From: Cycas panzhihuaensis
Taxonomy: Eukaryota > Cycadophyta
Length of the DNA: 64,000 nt
Reading direction: 5' to 3'
NCBI GenBank assembly: GCA_023213395.1
Contig: CM041465.1
Coordinates: forward strand, 202,747,741 to 202,811,740
In this document: piece by piece, positions 38,599-51,200 of the stretch
How positions within the stretch are numbered: position 1 is the first letter of the stretch
How the letters are laid out: every line of letters starts with the position of its first letter
Notes under the pieces: generated by a model
What the model was told of the DNA's origin: nothing
Databases searched by the model: none
The model's input: only the letters and a program-made list of their open reading frames with translations
Program-made: the position numbers and the translations under genes

Positions 38599-41500
38599 AT
38601 AGTGAAATTAGCAAATGCAAAATTTGAGGTGGAGAAATTAAATGACAAGAATAACTTCAAGTTATAGAAGTTGAAAGTATGTGATATACTAATACAATAA
38701 GGTTTATACAGAGCTCTTGTAGGCAAATTGAAGAAACCCACATGGATAGACGATGACGAATGGGATGATTTAGACAAAAGGGCTCTTAGCACAATATGAT
38801 TATGCTTGGCAGATAAAGCTCTATTTAACATTGTAGTAGAGCAAATAGTAGCAAGATTATGGACCTGGTTCAAAGCCTTGTATATGACTAAATCTGTGAT
38901 GAATTAAATCTACTTGAAGAGGTAATTGTTCTCATTACGAATGAAGGATGGTACAAAATTTATTGACTATTTAAATATTTTTAATACTCTTATTTATCAA
39001 TTGGTTAGTATTGATGTCACGATTAAGGATGAGGACAAGGATGTTACTTTGTTATGTTCATTACTAGAATCTTAGGATAATATTATCATTTTAATTAGTT
39101 TTAGCACTACAGAGAAATTAGACTATGATTTTGTTGTGGGTGCTTTGCTGATAGAAGAAGTAAGGAGGAAGTCTAGTCTTGAAACCTTTGCACCAGAAGA
39201 TATAATAGTAAGTAGTAGAACAATTGAGAGAGGACAAATATCCAGGGACACATTAAGGTCAAAGTTAAAAGGCAAGAAGAGTAAGCTCAGATGTTGGCAT
39301 TGTAATAAGATAGATCACCTCAAGAAGGATTGCTACAAAAAGAAGGAATTTTAGAAAAAGGAAGATCCTACTAAGGAGGCTAATCAGATGGAGTTGAATC
39401 AAGGTACAAATGATGATGTCTCGGTTGCTTGTAATGTTTCCCATTATCACTATGATTAGCTATTAGATTTGAGTGCTTCACACCACATATGTCTACAAAA
39501 GAGTTGGTTCTCATCATACCAACCTCTTGATAGTGGTGATGTGCTTATGGGAAATAAAGTTTCTTGTAAGACAATGGGTATTGGTAGTATTAGAATTAAA
39601 ATATGTGATGGTGTAGTGAGAACAATAACTGAAGTTAGACATGTACCTGATCTAAAAAGGAATCTGATTTCCTTGGGTGAACTAGATTATGGTGGTTATA
39701 AGTACAAAGGTCATGAAGGAGTCTTAAAGGTATCAAATGGCACCTTGGTTGTCATAAAAGCCTTAAAGAAAGGAAACCTTTACTTTACATTTTAGTGGGA
39801 AGTATAAATGTCAGCCATTTAGCTACAATATCAAAGACTACAGAAGATCCAACTTAGTTATGGCATCAGAGACTTGAGCACATGAATGAGAGAGGACTTA
39901 AGGTTTTGATGAACCGTAAGTTACTTCTTAACTTACAACTTTCAGATTTAGCTTTTTGGAAACATTGTATTTTTGGAGAGCACTGTAGACTCAAGTTTAA
40001 AGTAGGAAGTCACACTAGTAAAGATATTCTAGATTAAGTACATTCATATGTGTGGAGATCAGCCCCTACAATATCTTATGGAGAATCATTGTACTTTATC
40101 ACATTTATAGATGATTACTCCAGAAAGGTATAGGTCTATTTTTTGAAAAGGAAATCTAAAGTTTTCAGTGTATTTAGTTCAAGGCTTAGTTAAGAAGAGC
40201 ATTAGCAAGTGAAAAGAGTGGATCTATCCTTCATCTCCATGCACTAAACACAAAGGCAAACATGGGAGTAAGAGAGACTTGAGAGAAAGAAAGTAGCTCT
40301 CACAAAATGGGGAGGTAAAGAATGAATCTCCTCCATTGAGCTTTGCTTTTATATTGAGAGAGAGGGCATTTGGGTTAGGTGAAATGAAATTACACATAAT
40401 GCACATGAAAGTGCATTTCACTTAAGTGATCTAATTTAAAGTTCACTTAAGACCCTTTTTCGAAATAATCAACTAATGTAATGACCTTATGTCATTAACC
40501 CTTTTCAGCAAGTCAATCAAATATTTAAGAATTGATAATGGAGGTGAGTTCAACTCCTTGGAGTTTGAGAACTATTATAGAGAAGTTGGGATCGAAAGGC
40601 ATAAGACCACTAGCTATGCTTTGTAGTAGAATGATATAGCTGAGTGCATGAATAGGACACTCTTGGAAAGAGTAAGAAGCGTGCTAAGTAATGCAAGAGT
40701 ATAGTAGGGCTTATGGGTAGAAGTTGTTCAAACAACTTGTTATTTGGTAAACAGGTCACCATCATTTGCAATAGATTGTAAGATTCCTGAAGAGGTATGG
40801 ACTGGACATCCATGTGACTATTCAAATTTAAAAGTTTTTAGTTGTGATGCTTATGCCTTAATTGATAAAAGTCAACATTCATAGTTAGACCCAAAATCTA
40901 AGAGATGTATCTTTGTTGGTTATGGTAATAGAGATGGTGTGAAGGGATATAGGTTGTGGGATCCTACTACCTACAAAATCAATATTAACATAAATGTTGT
41001 ATTTGATGAATCTCCCTTTCCAAAATCAGATAGTATAGAAGTTGAAGTGAAAGAGGAGCATAAAGTTGAACATCAATAGGTCAAGTTTGAAACCCAGCCA
41101 TCTTTGGAAATAGAAGAGAAGCAAGATCTTTTTGAAGGTGAATCTATAACATATTTATAGGAGTATGTGGACACTCCTCTACTAACTATTATAAGATCTA
41201 CATGAGTTAGTCATCCACCTAATAAGTACAACCCTTCTATTTCTATTGCTTTAATTTTTAATGATGGTGAGCTTATATGTTATCAAGAAGTAGTAGATAA
41301 TATCCATAGTGAGAAGTGGAAGAGGGCTATGTAGGAAGAGATAGATGCTTTGAAGAAAAATAATTCATGGGACTTGGTAAAACTTCCACATGGCGGGAAA
41401 GCTATTGGTTGTAGGTGGGTTTTCAAGAAGAAAATAAATGTTGATGGAAAGGTTGATAAATATAGGCCAAGATTGGTGGCTAAAGGCTTTGCACAAAAAT

Positions 41501-42840
41501 CAATTATTGATTTTCATGAGATCTTTTCACTAGTTGTTAAACTTATTTCAATTCGAGTTTTGTTAGCATTGGTAGCTTCTCTTGATTTGGAGTTGGAGTA
41601 GTTAGATGTAAAAATAGCTTTTCTACATGCAGATTTAGATGAGAAAATCTATATGGATAAGCTAGAATGGTTTGTATAGGATGGCAGGAAAAGACTTGTT
41701 TACAGGCTTAGGAAATTATTATATGGCCTGAAGCAATCACCCAGGCAATGGTATAAGAAGTTTGATACCTTTATGGAGAGCTAAAATTTTAAAAGAAGTG
41801 AGTATGATTATTATGTTTATTTTAAATTCTTAGATAATGGCTTATTTATTATATTAGTATTATATATTGATGACATATTAGTTACAAGCAAGGGCACGAT
41901 AGAAATCAATAAGTTAAAGGCTCAATTGGCTATGACTTTTGATATGAAGGATCTAGGAGCTACAAGACAAATCTTAGGTATGGAGATACATAGAGACAGG
42001 AAATATGGTAAGCTATGGTTATCACAATAGAAATATGTGGAGAAGGTGCTAACCAGATTTGGTATGGCAAACGTGAAACTAGTGAGTATCCCATTGGCTT
42101 CCCATTTCAAGATTTCTTTGAGTATAAGCCCTAGTAATAAAGAAGAAAAGGATTATATGTCTCATGTGCCTTATACTAGTACAGTAGAAAGTTTGATATA
42201 TACCATGGTATATACAAGACCTGACATTTCACATGTAGTCTGTGTAGTTAGTAGGTTTATAGTAAATCCAGGAAAGGAACATTAGATAGTAGTGAAATGG
42301 GTGCTTCGATATTTAAGAGGCACAAGTGACTATTACATCACCTTTAGAGGTACAAGTAATCAGGTTTATGGATATGTTGATTTAGAGTTTGTAGGAGATT
42401 TAGATAAGAGAAGGTCTACTTCAGGTTATGTATTCACTGTTACAAATGGTCTAGTTAGTTAGATGTCAAAGTTATAGAGTACAATTGTATTATTGACTAC
42501 AGAAGCTAAATATATTACTGTAACATATGCTTGTAAAGAAGTAATCTGGTTACAGGGTCTATTGGTTAGGATTGAAAGGAAATAAGAAAAGACAAAGGTA
42601 TTTTATGACAGTCAAAGTGCCATTTACTTACAAAGAATTCAATTTATCATAGTAGGATAAATCATATTACTCTTAAGTACCATTTTGTTAGATAGGTTGT
42701 GGAAGCAAGTGGAGTGGCACTTGAGAAGGTTAATACAAAATAAAATTATGCTAATATGTTCACAAAACCAGTACTATTAAAGAAGTTCAAATGGTGTCTG
42801 ACTTCTCTTGGCTTATAGAAAATGTGATGAATGGTCCAAG
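38599..42840 (+). pseudogene. array unit A gag-pol (TNT1/Tork-like copia)
   Basis: The Gag start codon is decayed to ATA (38599-38601); Gag runs to about 39400. Its zinc knuckle CWHCNKIDHLKKDC (39292-39333) is the only one of the three still complete. The protease active site reads DLS instead of DSG (Asp at 39466-39468). Pre-integrase and integrase (about 39840-40930) are split by a solo LTR, and the first integrase Asp is replaced by Tyr (SYVW, near 40045). RT spans 41300-42290 with YIDD at 41863-41874. RNase H spans 42290-42800. Stops include TAG at 41599-41601 and 42028-42030. The enzyme set would copy and insert the element, but this copy is dead. Confidence 0.9.
40210..40507 (-). repeat. 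solo LTR of the copia 5 family inserted in unit A
   Basis: The 298-bp insert starts TGAAAAGAGTGGATC and ends CCTTTTCA, and is flanked by GCAAG at 40205-40209 and 40508-40512. Units B and C have an uninterrupted sequence at the same integrase position. It resembles the LTR at 61803-62114 at both ends and internally (ATGAATCTCCTCCATTGAG versus ATGATTCCCTCATTGAG, then GGGTTAGG). The orientation matches that of the minus-strand copia 5. A full copy presumably inserted and later recombined to one LTR. Confidence 0.85.
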
Positions 42841-42875
42841 AAAGGTATTAGATAAATTGTTGTCTAGGTGGAGAT

Positions 42876-43531
42876 TATAAGATGATATGACAATATATTT
42901 TGGATGCTAAAATTTTGACAAGTTAGTAGTACAACTTCCCCCCAAAACTTCCTCGGGGGGTTCTAAGGGGGGTGAGAGCTCATCTTGGCTAAGGGGGTGT
43001 GGGGGAGTTGGAACGCCCCCCAGAAAGAGGGGGTTCAAGGGCGATATCCCTTGACCCAAAAAGCTAGCACTAAAAAGCATACTAAATTGTAAAGAGAATC
43101 AGGGTCGTTTGCTCAAAATATCCTAGATTTTATGGTCAAGATTTGTGCCTTATATGACTCTCTCATATAGCCTGATTTAGGGTATTTTTTCATTATGTTG
43201 ATAGTGTTCAATGTATTGGATGTAATATGAAGAGTTGGGAGGCTGGTTGTTATTGCTATCAGTATTCTACTACAGATTGTGTATATTTCTCTATTCTCTG
43301 ATAATAAAGATTGATACCTTTCTTGTGTGGATGTTTCCCTAACACAGTGTTAGGGTTTTACTATATTATATTAGGTGTATATGTGATGCTTATCTTTCTT
43401 ATTCATTTTATTGTATTATCTATGGTTTAAGAACTTGCATGTAAAATTTCAATTTCGATTCCTATAACTAATTGCAAAATAGTTTAGATCTTGGTGGCGG
43501 TTTTAGGTTATTGGGACTTGTCTTCTCAATA
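42876..43531 (+). repeat. array LTR 2 (shared by units A and B)
   Basis: 656 bp, preceded by the polypurine tract AGGTGGAGAT. It starts TATAAGATGATATGACA (TG decayed to TA) and ends CTCAATA. It carries dense G and C runs at about 42934-43055. Confidence 0.95.
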
Positions 43532-43533
43532 AG

Positions 43534-43545
43534 TTGTATCATAGC
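43534..43545 (+). other. primer-binding site of unit B, two changes
   Basis: TTGTATCATAGC against TGGTATCAGAGC. Confidence 0.85.
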
Positions 43546-43603
43546 CACTTTAATTTTTGTAACGAGTTTATGAAGGTTTTGTTGTTAGCTTTTTCTACAC
43601 CAA

Positions 43604-46600
43604 ATGGCGAAACTAGCGAATACAAAGTTTGAGATGGAGAAATTCAATGGCAAGAATAACTTCAAGTTGTGGAAGTTGAAAGCGTATGATGTTCTAATAC
43701 AACAAGGTTTGTATAGAGCTCTTGCAGGTAATCTAAGAAACCCATAGGCATGGATGATGATGAGGGGGATGATCTAGACAAAAGGCTCTTAGAATAATAT
43801 AATTGTGCTTAGCAAATAAAGTTCTATTTAACATTGCAGGGGAGCAGACAATAATAGGATTATGGACCCAATTGGAAGACTTATATATGACCAAATTAGT
43901 GACAAATCGAACCTGCTTTAAGAGGTAACTGTACTCATTATGAATAAAGGAAGATACAAAAATTGCTAACCATTTAAATATTTTTAATACTCTTATGTAT
44001 TAGTTGGATAATTTTGATGTTATGATTAAGGATGAGGACAAGGTTATTATCTTGTTATGTCTATTACCATAACCTTAAGATAATATTGTCACCTCAATTA
44101 GTTTTAACACTACAGATGAGTTAGACTATGATTCTATTGTGAGTGTTTTGTTGATGGAAGAAGTAAGGAGGAAGTCTAGTCTTGAAACCTCCACACCAGA
44201 AGCTGTGACAACAAGGGGTAGAATAATTGAAAGAGGATAAAGCTCTAGGGACACATCAAGGTTAAAGTCAAAAGGCAAGAAGAGTAAGCTTAGATATTAG
44301 CACTATAATAAGATAGGTCACCTTAAGAAAGATTACTACAAAAGGAAGGAGTTCCAAAAAAAGGAAGATCCTACCAAGGAGGCTAATCAAGTGGAGCCAA
44401 ATCAAAGTACAGATGATGATGTCTTGGTTACTTGTAATGTTTCCTATTATTACCATGATTGGTTATTAGATTTGGGTGTTTCACACCACATGTGTCCATA
44501 AAAGAGTTGTTTCTCATCATACTAACCTCTTGATGGTGGTGATGTGCTTATGAGAAATGAAGTTTCTTATAAGATAGTGGGTATTGGTAGCATCAGAATT
44601 AAAATGTTCGATGGTGTAGTAAGAATATTAACTAAAGTTAGATATGTACGTGATCTAAAAAGGAATCTGATTTCCTTAGATGAACTAGATTCTAGTGGTT
44701 ATAAGTACTCAGGATATGAAGGAGTCTTAAAGGTATCAAAGGGCACCTTGGTTATTATGAAAGCCTTAAAGAATAGAAACCTTTATATTTTAGTGGGAAG
44801 TACAGATGTCAATCATGCAGCTATAGCATAAAAGACTACAAAAGATCCAGCTCGGTTATGGCATCAGAGACTTGGGCACATGAGTGAGAGAGGACTTAAG
44901 GTGCTGATGAGCTGTAAGTTACTTCCTAACTTAAAACTTTCAGATTTGGATTTTTGCAAAAATTATATTTTTGGAAAGCAATGTAGACTAAGGTTTAAAG
45001 TAGAGAGTCACACTAGTAAAGGTGTTCTGGATTACATACATTTAGATGTGTGGGTACTAACCCCTACAATATCTTATGGAGAATCATTATACTTTCTTAT
45101 ATTTATATATGATTACTCTAGAAAGGCATGGGTCTATTTTTTGAAATAGAAATCTGAAGTTTTCAGTGTGTTTAAGTAGTTCAAGGCTTTAGTTGAGAAG
45201 AGCACTGACAAGTCAGTCAAGTGTTTAAAAACTGATAATAGAGGTGAGTTTAATTCCTTAGAGTTTAAGAATTATTAAAAAGAAATTAGGATCGAAAGGC
45301 ATAAGACCACTAACTATACTCTATAGTAAAACGGCATAACTAAGCACATGCATAGGACACTCTTAGAAATAGCAAGAGTCATGCTAAGTAATATAGGAGT
45401 GGAGCAGGGCTTATGGGTAGAAGTTGTTCAAATAGCTTGCTATTTGGTAAATAAGTCACTATCACTTGGAATAGATTACAAGATTCCCAAAGAGGTATGG
45501 ACTGGACATCTATATGACTATTTAAATTTGAAAGTTTTTTATTGTGATACTTATACCTTGATTGATCAAAGTCAACTTTCAAAGTTAGACCCAAAATCTA
45601 AGAGATGTATCTTTGTTGGTTATGGTGATAGAGATGGTGTGAAGGGATACAAGTTGTGGAATCCTATTGCCCATAAAATCACTATTAACAAAGATGTTGT
45701 ATTTGAAGAATCTCCCTTTCTAAAATTAGATAGTATAGAAGTTGATGTGAAATAATAGCAAAAAATTAAACATCAACAGGTCAAGTTTGAAACATAGCCA
45801 TCTTTAGAAATAGAAGAGCAGGAAGATCTTTCTGAAGATAAATCCATAGTAGATTTATAGGAGTATGTGGTCACTCCTCCACCAACGGTTAGAAGATCTA
45901 CATGAGTTAGTCATCCACCTGACAGGTACATCCTTTCTATTTCTATTGCTTGGTTTCTAATGATGGTGAGCCTACGTGTTATCAAGAAGTAGTAGATGAT
46001 ATCTATAGTGAGAAGTGGAAGAGGGCTATATAGGAAGAGATAGATGCTTTGAAGAAAAATAATTCATAGGACTTGGTGGAACTTCTACATGGCAAGAAGA
46101 CTGTTGGTTGCAAGTGGGTTTTCAAGAAGAAAATAGATGTTGATAGAAAGGTTGACAAATACAGGGCAAGACTAGTGGCTAAAGGCTTTACACAAAAAGT
46201 AGGTATTGATTTTCATGAGATCTTTTCACCAGTTGTCAAACTTATTTCAATTCAAGTTTTGTTAGCATTGGTAACTTCTCTTGATTTGGAGTTGGAGTAG
46301 TTAGATGTAAAAATAACTTTTCTACATGGAGATTTAGATGAGGAGATCTATATGGATTACATAGGATGGTAGGAAAAGACTTATTTACATGCTTAGGAAA
46401 TCATTGTATGGCCTGAAGTAATCACCTAGGTAATGGTATAAGAAGTTTGATACCTTCATGGAGAGCTAAAATTTCAAAAGAAGTGAGTATGATCATTCTG
46501 TTTTATTTAAATTCTTAGATAATGGCTTATTCATTATCTTGGTATTATATGTTGATGACATGTTAGTTACAAGTAAGAGCCTGGTAGAAATCAATAAGTT

Positions 46601-47510
46601 AAAGCCTCAATTAGCTAAGACTTTTGATATGGAGGATCTAGGAGCTACAAAATAAATCTTAGGTATGGAGATACATAGAGATAGGAAAAATAGTAAGCTA
46701 TGGTTATCATAGTAGAAATATGTGGAGAAGGTGCTAACCAAGTTTAGTATGGCAAATATGAAATTAGTGAGTATCATATTGGCTTTCCATTTTAAGCTTT
46801 TTTTGAGTATGAGTCCTAGTAATGAAGAAGAAAAGAATTATATGTCTCGTGTACCATATGCTAGTGTAGTAGAAAGTTTGATGTATGCCATGGTATGTAT
46901 AAGACCCAACATTTCACATGTATTCAGTGTAGTTAGTAGGTTTATGTCAAATCTAAGAAAGGAATATTGGGTAACAGTGAAATGGGTGCTTCGGTATTTG
47001 AGAGGCACAAGTAACTATTACATCACCTTTAGAGGTATAGGTAATCAAGTTTATGGATATATTATTTCAAACTTTGTAGGAGATTTAGATAAGAGAAGGT
47101 CTAATTCAAGTTATGTATTCACTCTTGCAAATGGTCTAATTACTTAGATGTTAAAATTAGAGAGCACAATTACATTATCAACTACAGAAGTTGAATATAT
47201 TACCACAACACACATTTGTAAAGAAGTAATCTATTTATAGGGCCTATTGGTTGAGCTTAGAAGGAAACAGGAAAAGATAAAGGTATTTTGTGATAGTTAA
47301 AGTGCCATTTACTTAGCAAAGAATCTAACTTATCATAGTAGGACAAAGCATATTGCTCTTGAGTACCATTTTGTTACATAGGTTGTGGAAGTAGATGGTG
47401 GCACTTGAGAAGGTTAATACAAAATAAAATTGTGCTAATATTTTCACAAAACTAGTGCTATTAGAGAAGTTTAAATGGTGTTTAACTTCTCTTGGCTTGC
47501 AGAAAAGGTG
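43604..47510 (+). pseudogene. array unit B gag-pol (TNT1/Tork-like copia)
   Basis: Gag keeps its ATG (43604-43606) and reads MAKLANTKFEMEKFNGKNNF. The zinc knuckle has lost Cys ligands (Y at the first and last positions, about 44291-44338). The protease reads DLG (Asp at 44469-44471). Pre-integrase and integrase run from about 44850 to 45730, with the first Asp kept (HLDVW). RT (about 46000-47010) keeps YVDD at 46548-46559, the best RT active site of the three. A 17-bp deletion near 46353, absent from A and C, shifts the RT frame. Shared stops lie at 46298-46300 and 46713-46715. RNase H ends near 47500. Confidence 0.9.
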
Positions 47511-47559
47511 ATGAATGGTCAAGGAAAGGTATCAGGTAAATTGTTATCAAGGTAGAGAT

Positions 47560-48215
47560 TATTAGATAATGTGATAACAATGTTTTAGAGGCTAAAATTT
47601 TGATAAGTTGGCAATGCAGTTTCTCCCCCAAACTTCTTCAGGGGGTTCCAAGGGGGGCAGGAGCATCCATTGGCTAGAGGGGTGTGGGGAGTTAGAACAC
47701 CCCTCGCAAAGAGAGGGTTTAGGGGTGAGAGCCCCTGACAAAAAATCTAGTACTAAAAAGTATACTAAATTATAAAGAGAATCAAGGTCTTTCGTTCAAA
47801 ATACCCTAGATTCTATGGTCAAGATTTGTGTCTTGTATGACTCTTTCATATAGCCCGATTTAGGGTGGCTTTTTATTATGTTGATGGTGTTTGATGTATT
47901 GGATGTACAGTAAAGAGTTGGGTGGATGGTTATTATTGCTGTGAGTATTCTACTATATATTATGTATATTTCTCTATTCTTTGATAATAAAGATCGATAC
48001 CTTTCTTGTGTGGATATTTCCCAAGCATACTACTAGGGTTTTTCCATGTTATATTAGGTGTATATGTGATATTTAACTTTCTTATTTATTTTATTGTATT
48101 ATCTTTGGTTTAAGAACTTGTATATTAAATTTCAGTTTCGATTCCTATAACTAATTAAAAAATAATTTAGATCTTGGTGGCAGTTTTAGGTTATTGGGAC
48201 CTTGTCTTTTCAACA
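47560..48215 (+). repeat. array LTR 3 (shared by units B and C)
   Basis: 656 bp, starts TATTAGATAATGTGATAACAA after the tract AAGGTAGAGAT, ends CAACA. Confidence 0.95.
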
Positions 48216-48217
48216 AG

Positions 48218-48229
48218 TAGTATTAGAGC
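48218..48229 (+). other. primer-binding site of unit C, two changes
   Basis: TAGTATTAGAGC against TGGTATCAGAGC, both changes of the G-to-A or C-to-T type. Confidence 0.85.
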
Positions 48230-48287
48230 CACTTTTAATTTTGCAGCAAATTTATGAAGGTTTTGGTATTGACTTTTTCTATACCAA

Positions 48288-51200
48288 ATGGAAAACTGGT
48301 GAATGCAAAGTTTTAGGTGGAGAAATTCAATGGCAAGAATAACTTTGAGTTGTGGAAGTTGAAAGTATATGATGTCCTAGTACAATAAAGTTTGTACAGA
48401 GCTCTTGTAGGTAAATCAAAGAAACCCGTAGGGATGGATAATAATGAACAGGATGATCTAGACAAAAGGGCTCTTAGCATAATACAATTGTGCTTGGCAT
48501 ATAAAGTTCTATTTAACATTACATGGGAGCAAATAACATTAGGATTATAGACCCAGTCAAAAGGATTGTATATGACCAAATCAGTGATGAATTGAATCCA
48601 CTTGAAGAGATAACTGTACTCATTACGAATTAAAGAAGGTACAAAAATTGCTAACTATTTAAATGTTCTCAATACTCTTATTTATTAGTTGGCTAGTATC
48701 GATGTCACAATTGAGGATGAGGATAAGGCTGTTACGTTGTTATGTTTATTATAAGAATCCTGGGATAATATTATCACCTCAATTAGTTTTAACACGACAG
48801 ATGAGTTAGACTGTGATTCTATTGTGAGTGCTTTGTTGATGGAAGAAGTAAGGAGAAAGTCTAGTCTTAAAACCTCCATACCAGAAGCTTTGACAACAAG
48901 GGGTAGAATAATTGAAAGAAGACAAAGCTCTAGAGACACATCAAGGTTAAATTCAAAAGGCAAGAAGAGTAAGCTTAGATATTGGCACTGTAATAAGACA
49001 AGTCACCTCAAGAAAGATTTCTACAAAAGGAAGGAGTTCTAAAAAAAGGAAGATCCTACCAAGGAGGCTAATCAGGTGGAGTCAAATCAAAGTATAGATG
49101 ATGATGTCTTAGTTGTTTGTAATGCTTTCTATTATCACCATGATTGGTTATTAGATTCAGGTGCTTCACACCACATATATCCACATAATAGTTGGTTCTC
49201 ATCATACCAACCTCTTGATGGTGGTGATGTTCTTATGAGAAATAAAGTTTTTTATAAGATAGTGGGCATTGGTAGCATCAGAATTAAAATATTCAATGGT
49301 ATACTGAGAATATTAACTAAAGTTAAATATATACCTGATCTGAAAAGGAATCTAGTTTCCTTGGGTGAACTAGATTATGGTGGTTATAAGTATAGAGGTC
49401 ATGAAGGAGTCTTAAAGGTGTCAAAGGTCACCTTGGTTGTTATGAAAGCCTTAAAGAAAGTAAACCTTTACATTTTAGTGGGAAGTATAGATGTTAGTCA
49501 TGTAGCTATAATATCAAAGACTATAAAAAATCCAGCTCAGTTATGGCATCAAAGACTTGGGTACATGAGTGAGAGAGGACTTAAAATGTTAATGAACTAT
49601 AAGTTAATTCCTAACTTACAACTTTTAGATTTGGCCTTTTGTAAACATTGTATTTTTAAAAAGCAGTGTAAACTCAGGTTTAAAGTAGGAAGTCACACTA
49701 GTAAAGGTGTTCTAGATTGTGTGTATTCAGATGTGTGGGGACTAGCTCCTATAATATATTATGGAGGATCATTGTAGTTTTTTACATTTATAGATGATTA
49801 CTCCAAAAAGGTATGGGTCTATTTTTTGAAAAAGAAATAAGAAGTTTTCAATGTATTTAAGCAGTTCAAGGCTCTAGTTGAGAAGAGCACTAGCAAGTCA
49901 ATCAAATATTTAAGAATTGACAATGAACGTGAGTTCAACTGCTTGGAGTTTAAGAACTATTACAGAGAAGTTGGGATTGAAAGGCATAAGACCGCTAGCT
50001 ATACTTTTCAGTAGAATGGCATAGCTAAGCACATAAGTAGGACACTTTTGGAAAGAGCAAGAAGCATGTTAAGTAATGTAAGAATGGAGCAAGGCTTATG
50101 AGCAGAAGCTATTTAAACAGCTTGCTATTTGGTAAGCATGTCACCATCACTTGCAATAAATTGCAAGATTCCTAAAAAGGTATGGACTAGACATCCATGT
50201 GATTATTCAAATTTAAAAGTTTTTGGTTGTGATGCTTATGCCTTGACTAATAAAAGTCAACATTCAAAGTTAGACTCAAAATCCAAGAGATGTATTTTTA
50301 TTAGTTATGGTGATAGAGATAGTGAAAAGGGATACAAGTTGTGGGATCCTACTGCCCACAGAATCATTATTAACAGAGATGTTATATTTGATAAATCCCC
50401 CTTTCTAAAATCAGACAGTATAGAAGTTGAATTGAAACAGAAGTAGAAAGTTAAATATCAACATGTCAAGTTTGAAACTTAGCCATCTTTAGAAATAGAA
50501 GAGTAGGAAGATCTTTCTAAAGATGAATTTGCAACAGATTTACAAGAGTATGTGGATACTCCTCCATCAACTATTAGAAGATCTACACGAGTCAGTCATC
50601 AACCTAACAAGTGTAGCCCTTTTATTTCTATTGCTTTGGTTCCTAATGATGGTGAGCTTACATGTTATCAGGAAGCAGTAGATAATATCCATAGTGAGAA
50701 GTGGAAGAGGGCTATGCAGGAAGAGATAGATGCTTTAAAGAAAAATGATTCACAGGTCTTGATAGAACTTCCACATGGCAGGAAGACTATTAGTTATAGG
50801 TGTATTTTGAAGAAGAAAATGGATGTTGATGGAAAGGTTGACAAATATAGGGCAAGACCAGTGGATAAAGGCTTTGTAAAGAAAGTAGGTATTGATTTTC
50901 ATGAGATATTTTTACCAGTTATCAAACTTGTTTCAATTCAAGTTCTATTAGCATTGGTAGCTTCTCTTGATTTAGAGTTGGAGTAGTTAGATGCAAAAAT
51001 AACTTTTCTACATGGATATTTAGATGAGGAGATCTATATGGATCAGCTAGAAGGGTTTGTACAGGATGGTAGGAAAAAACTTGTTTACAGGCTCAGGAAA
51101 TCATTATATGGCCTGAAGTAATCACCCAGACAATGGTACAAGAAGTTTGATACCTTCATGGAGAGACACATTTTAAAAGAAGTAAGTATGATCATTATGT

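Noticed and set aside
40210-40507. A MITE or SINE in array unit A, or a 7-bp duplication AGCAAGT with G...C ends
   Set aside because: TG...CA ends with a 5-bp duplication and similarity to the copia 5 LTR make a solo LTR the better reading, although the border is ambiguous by one base on each side.
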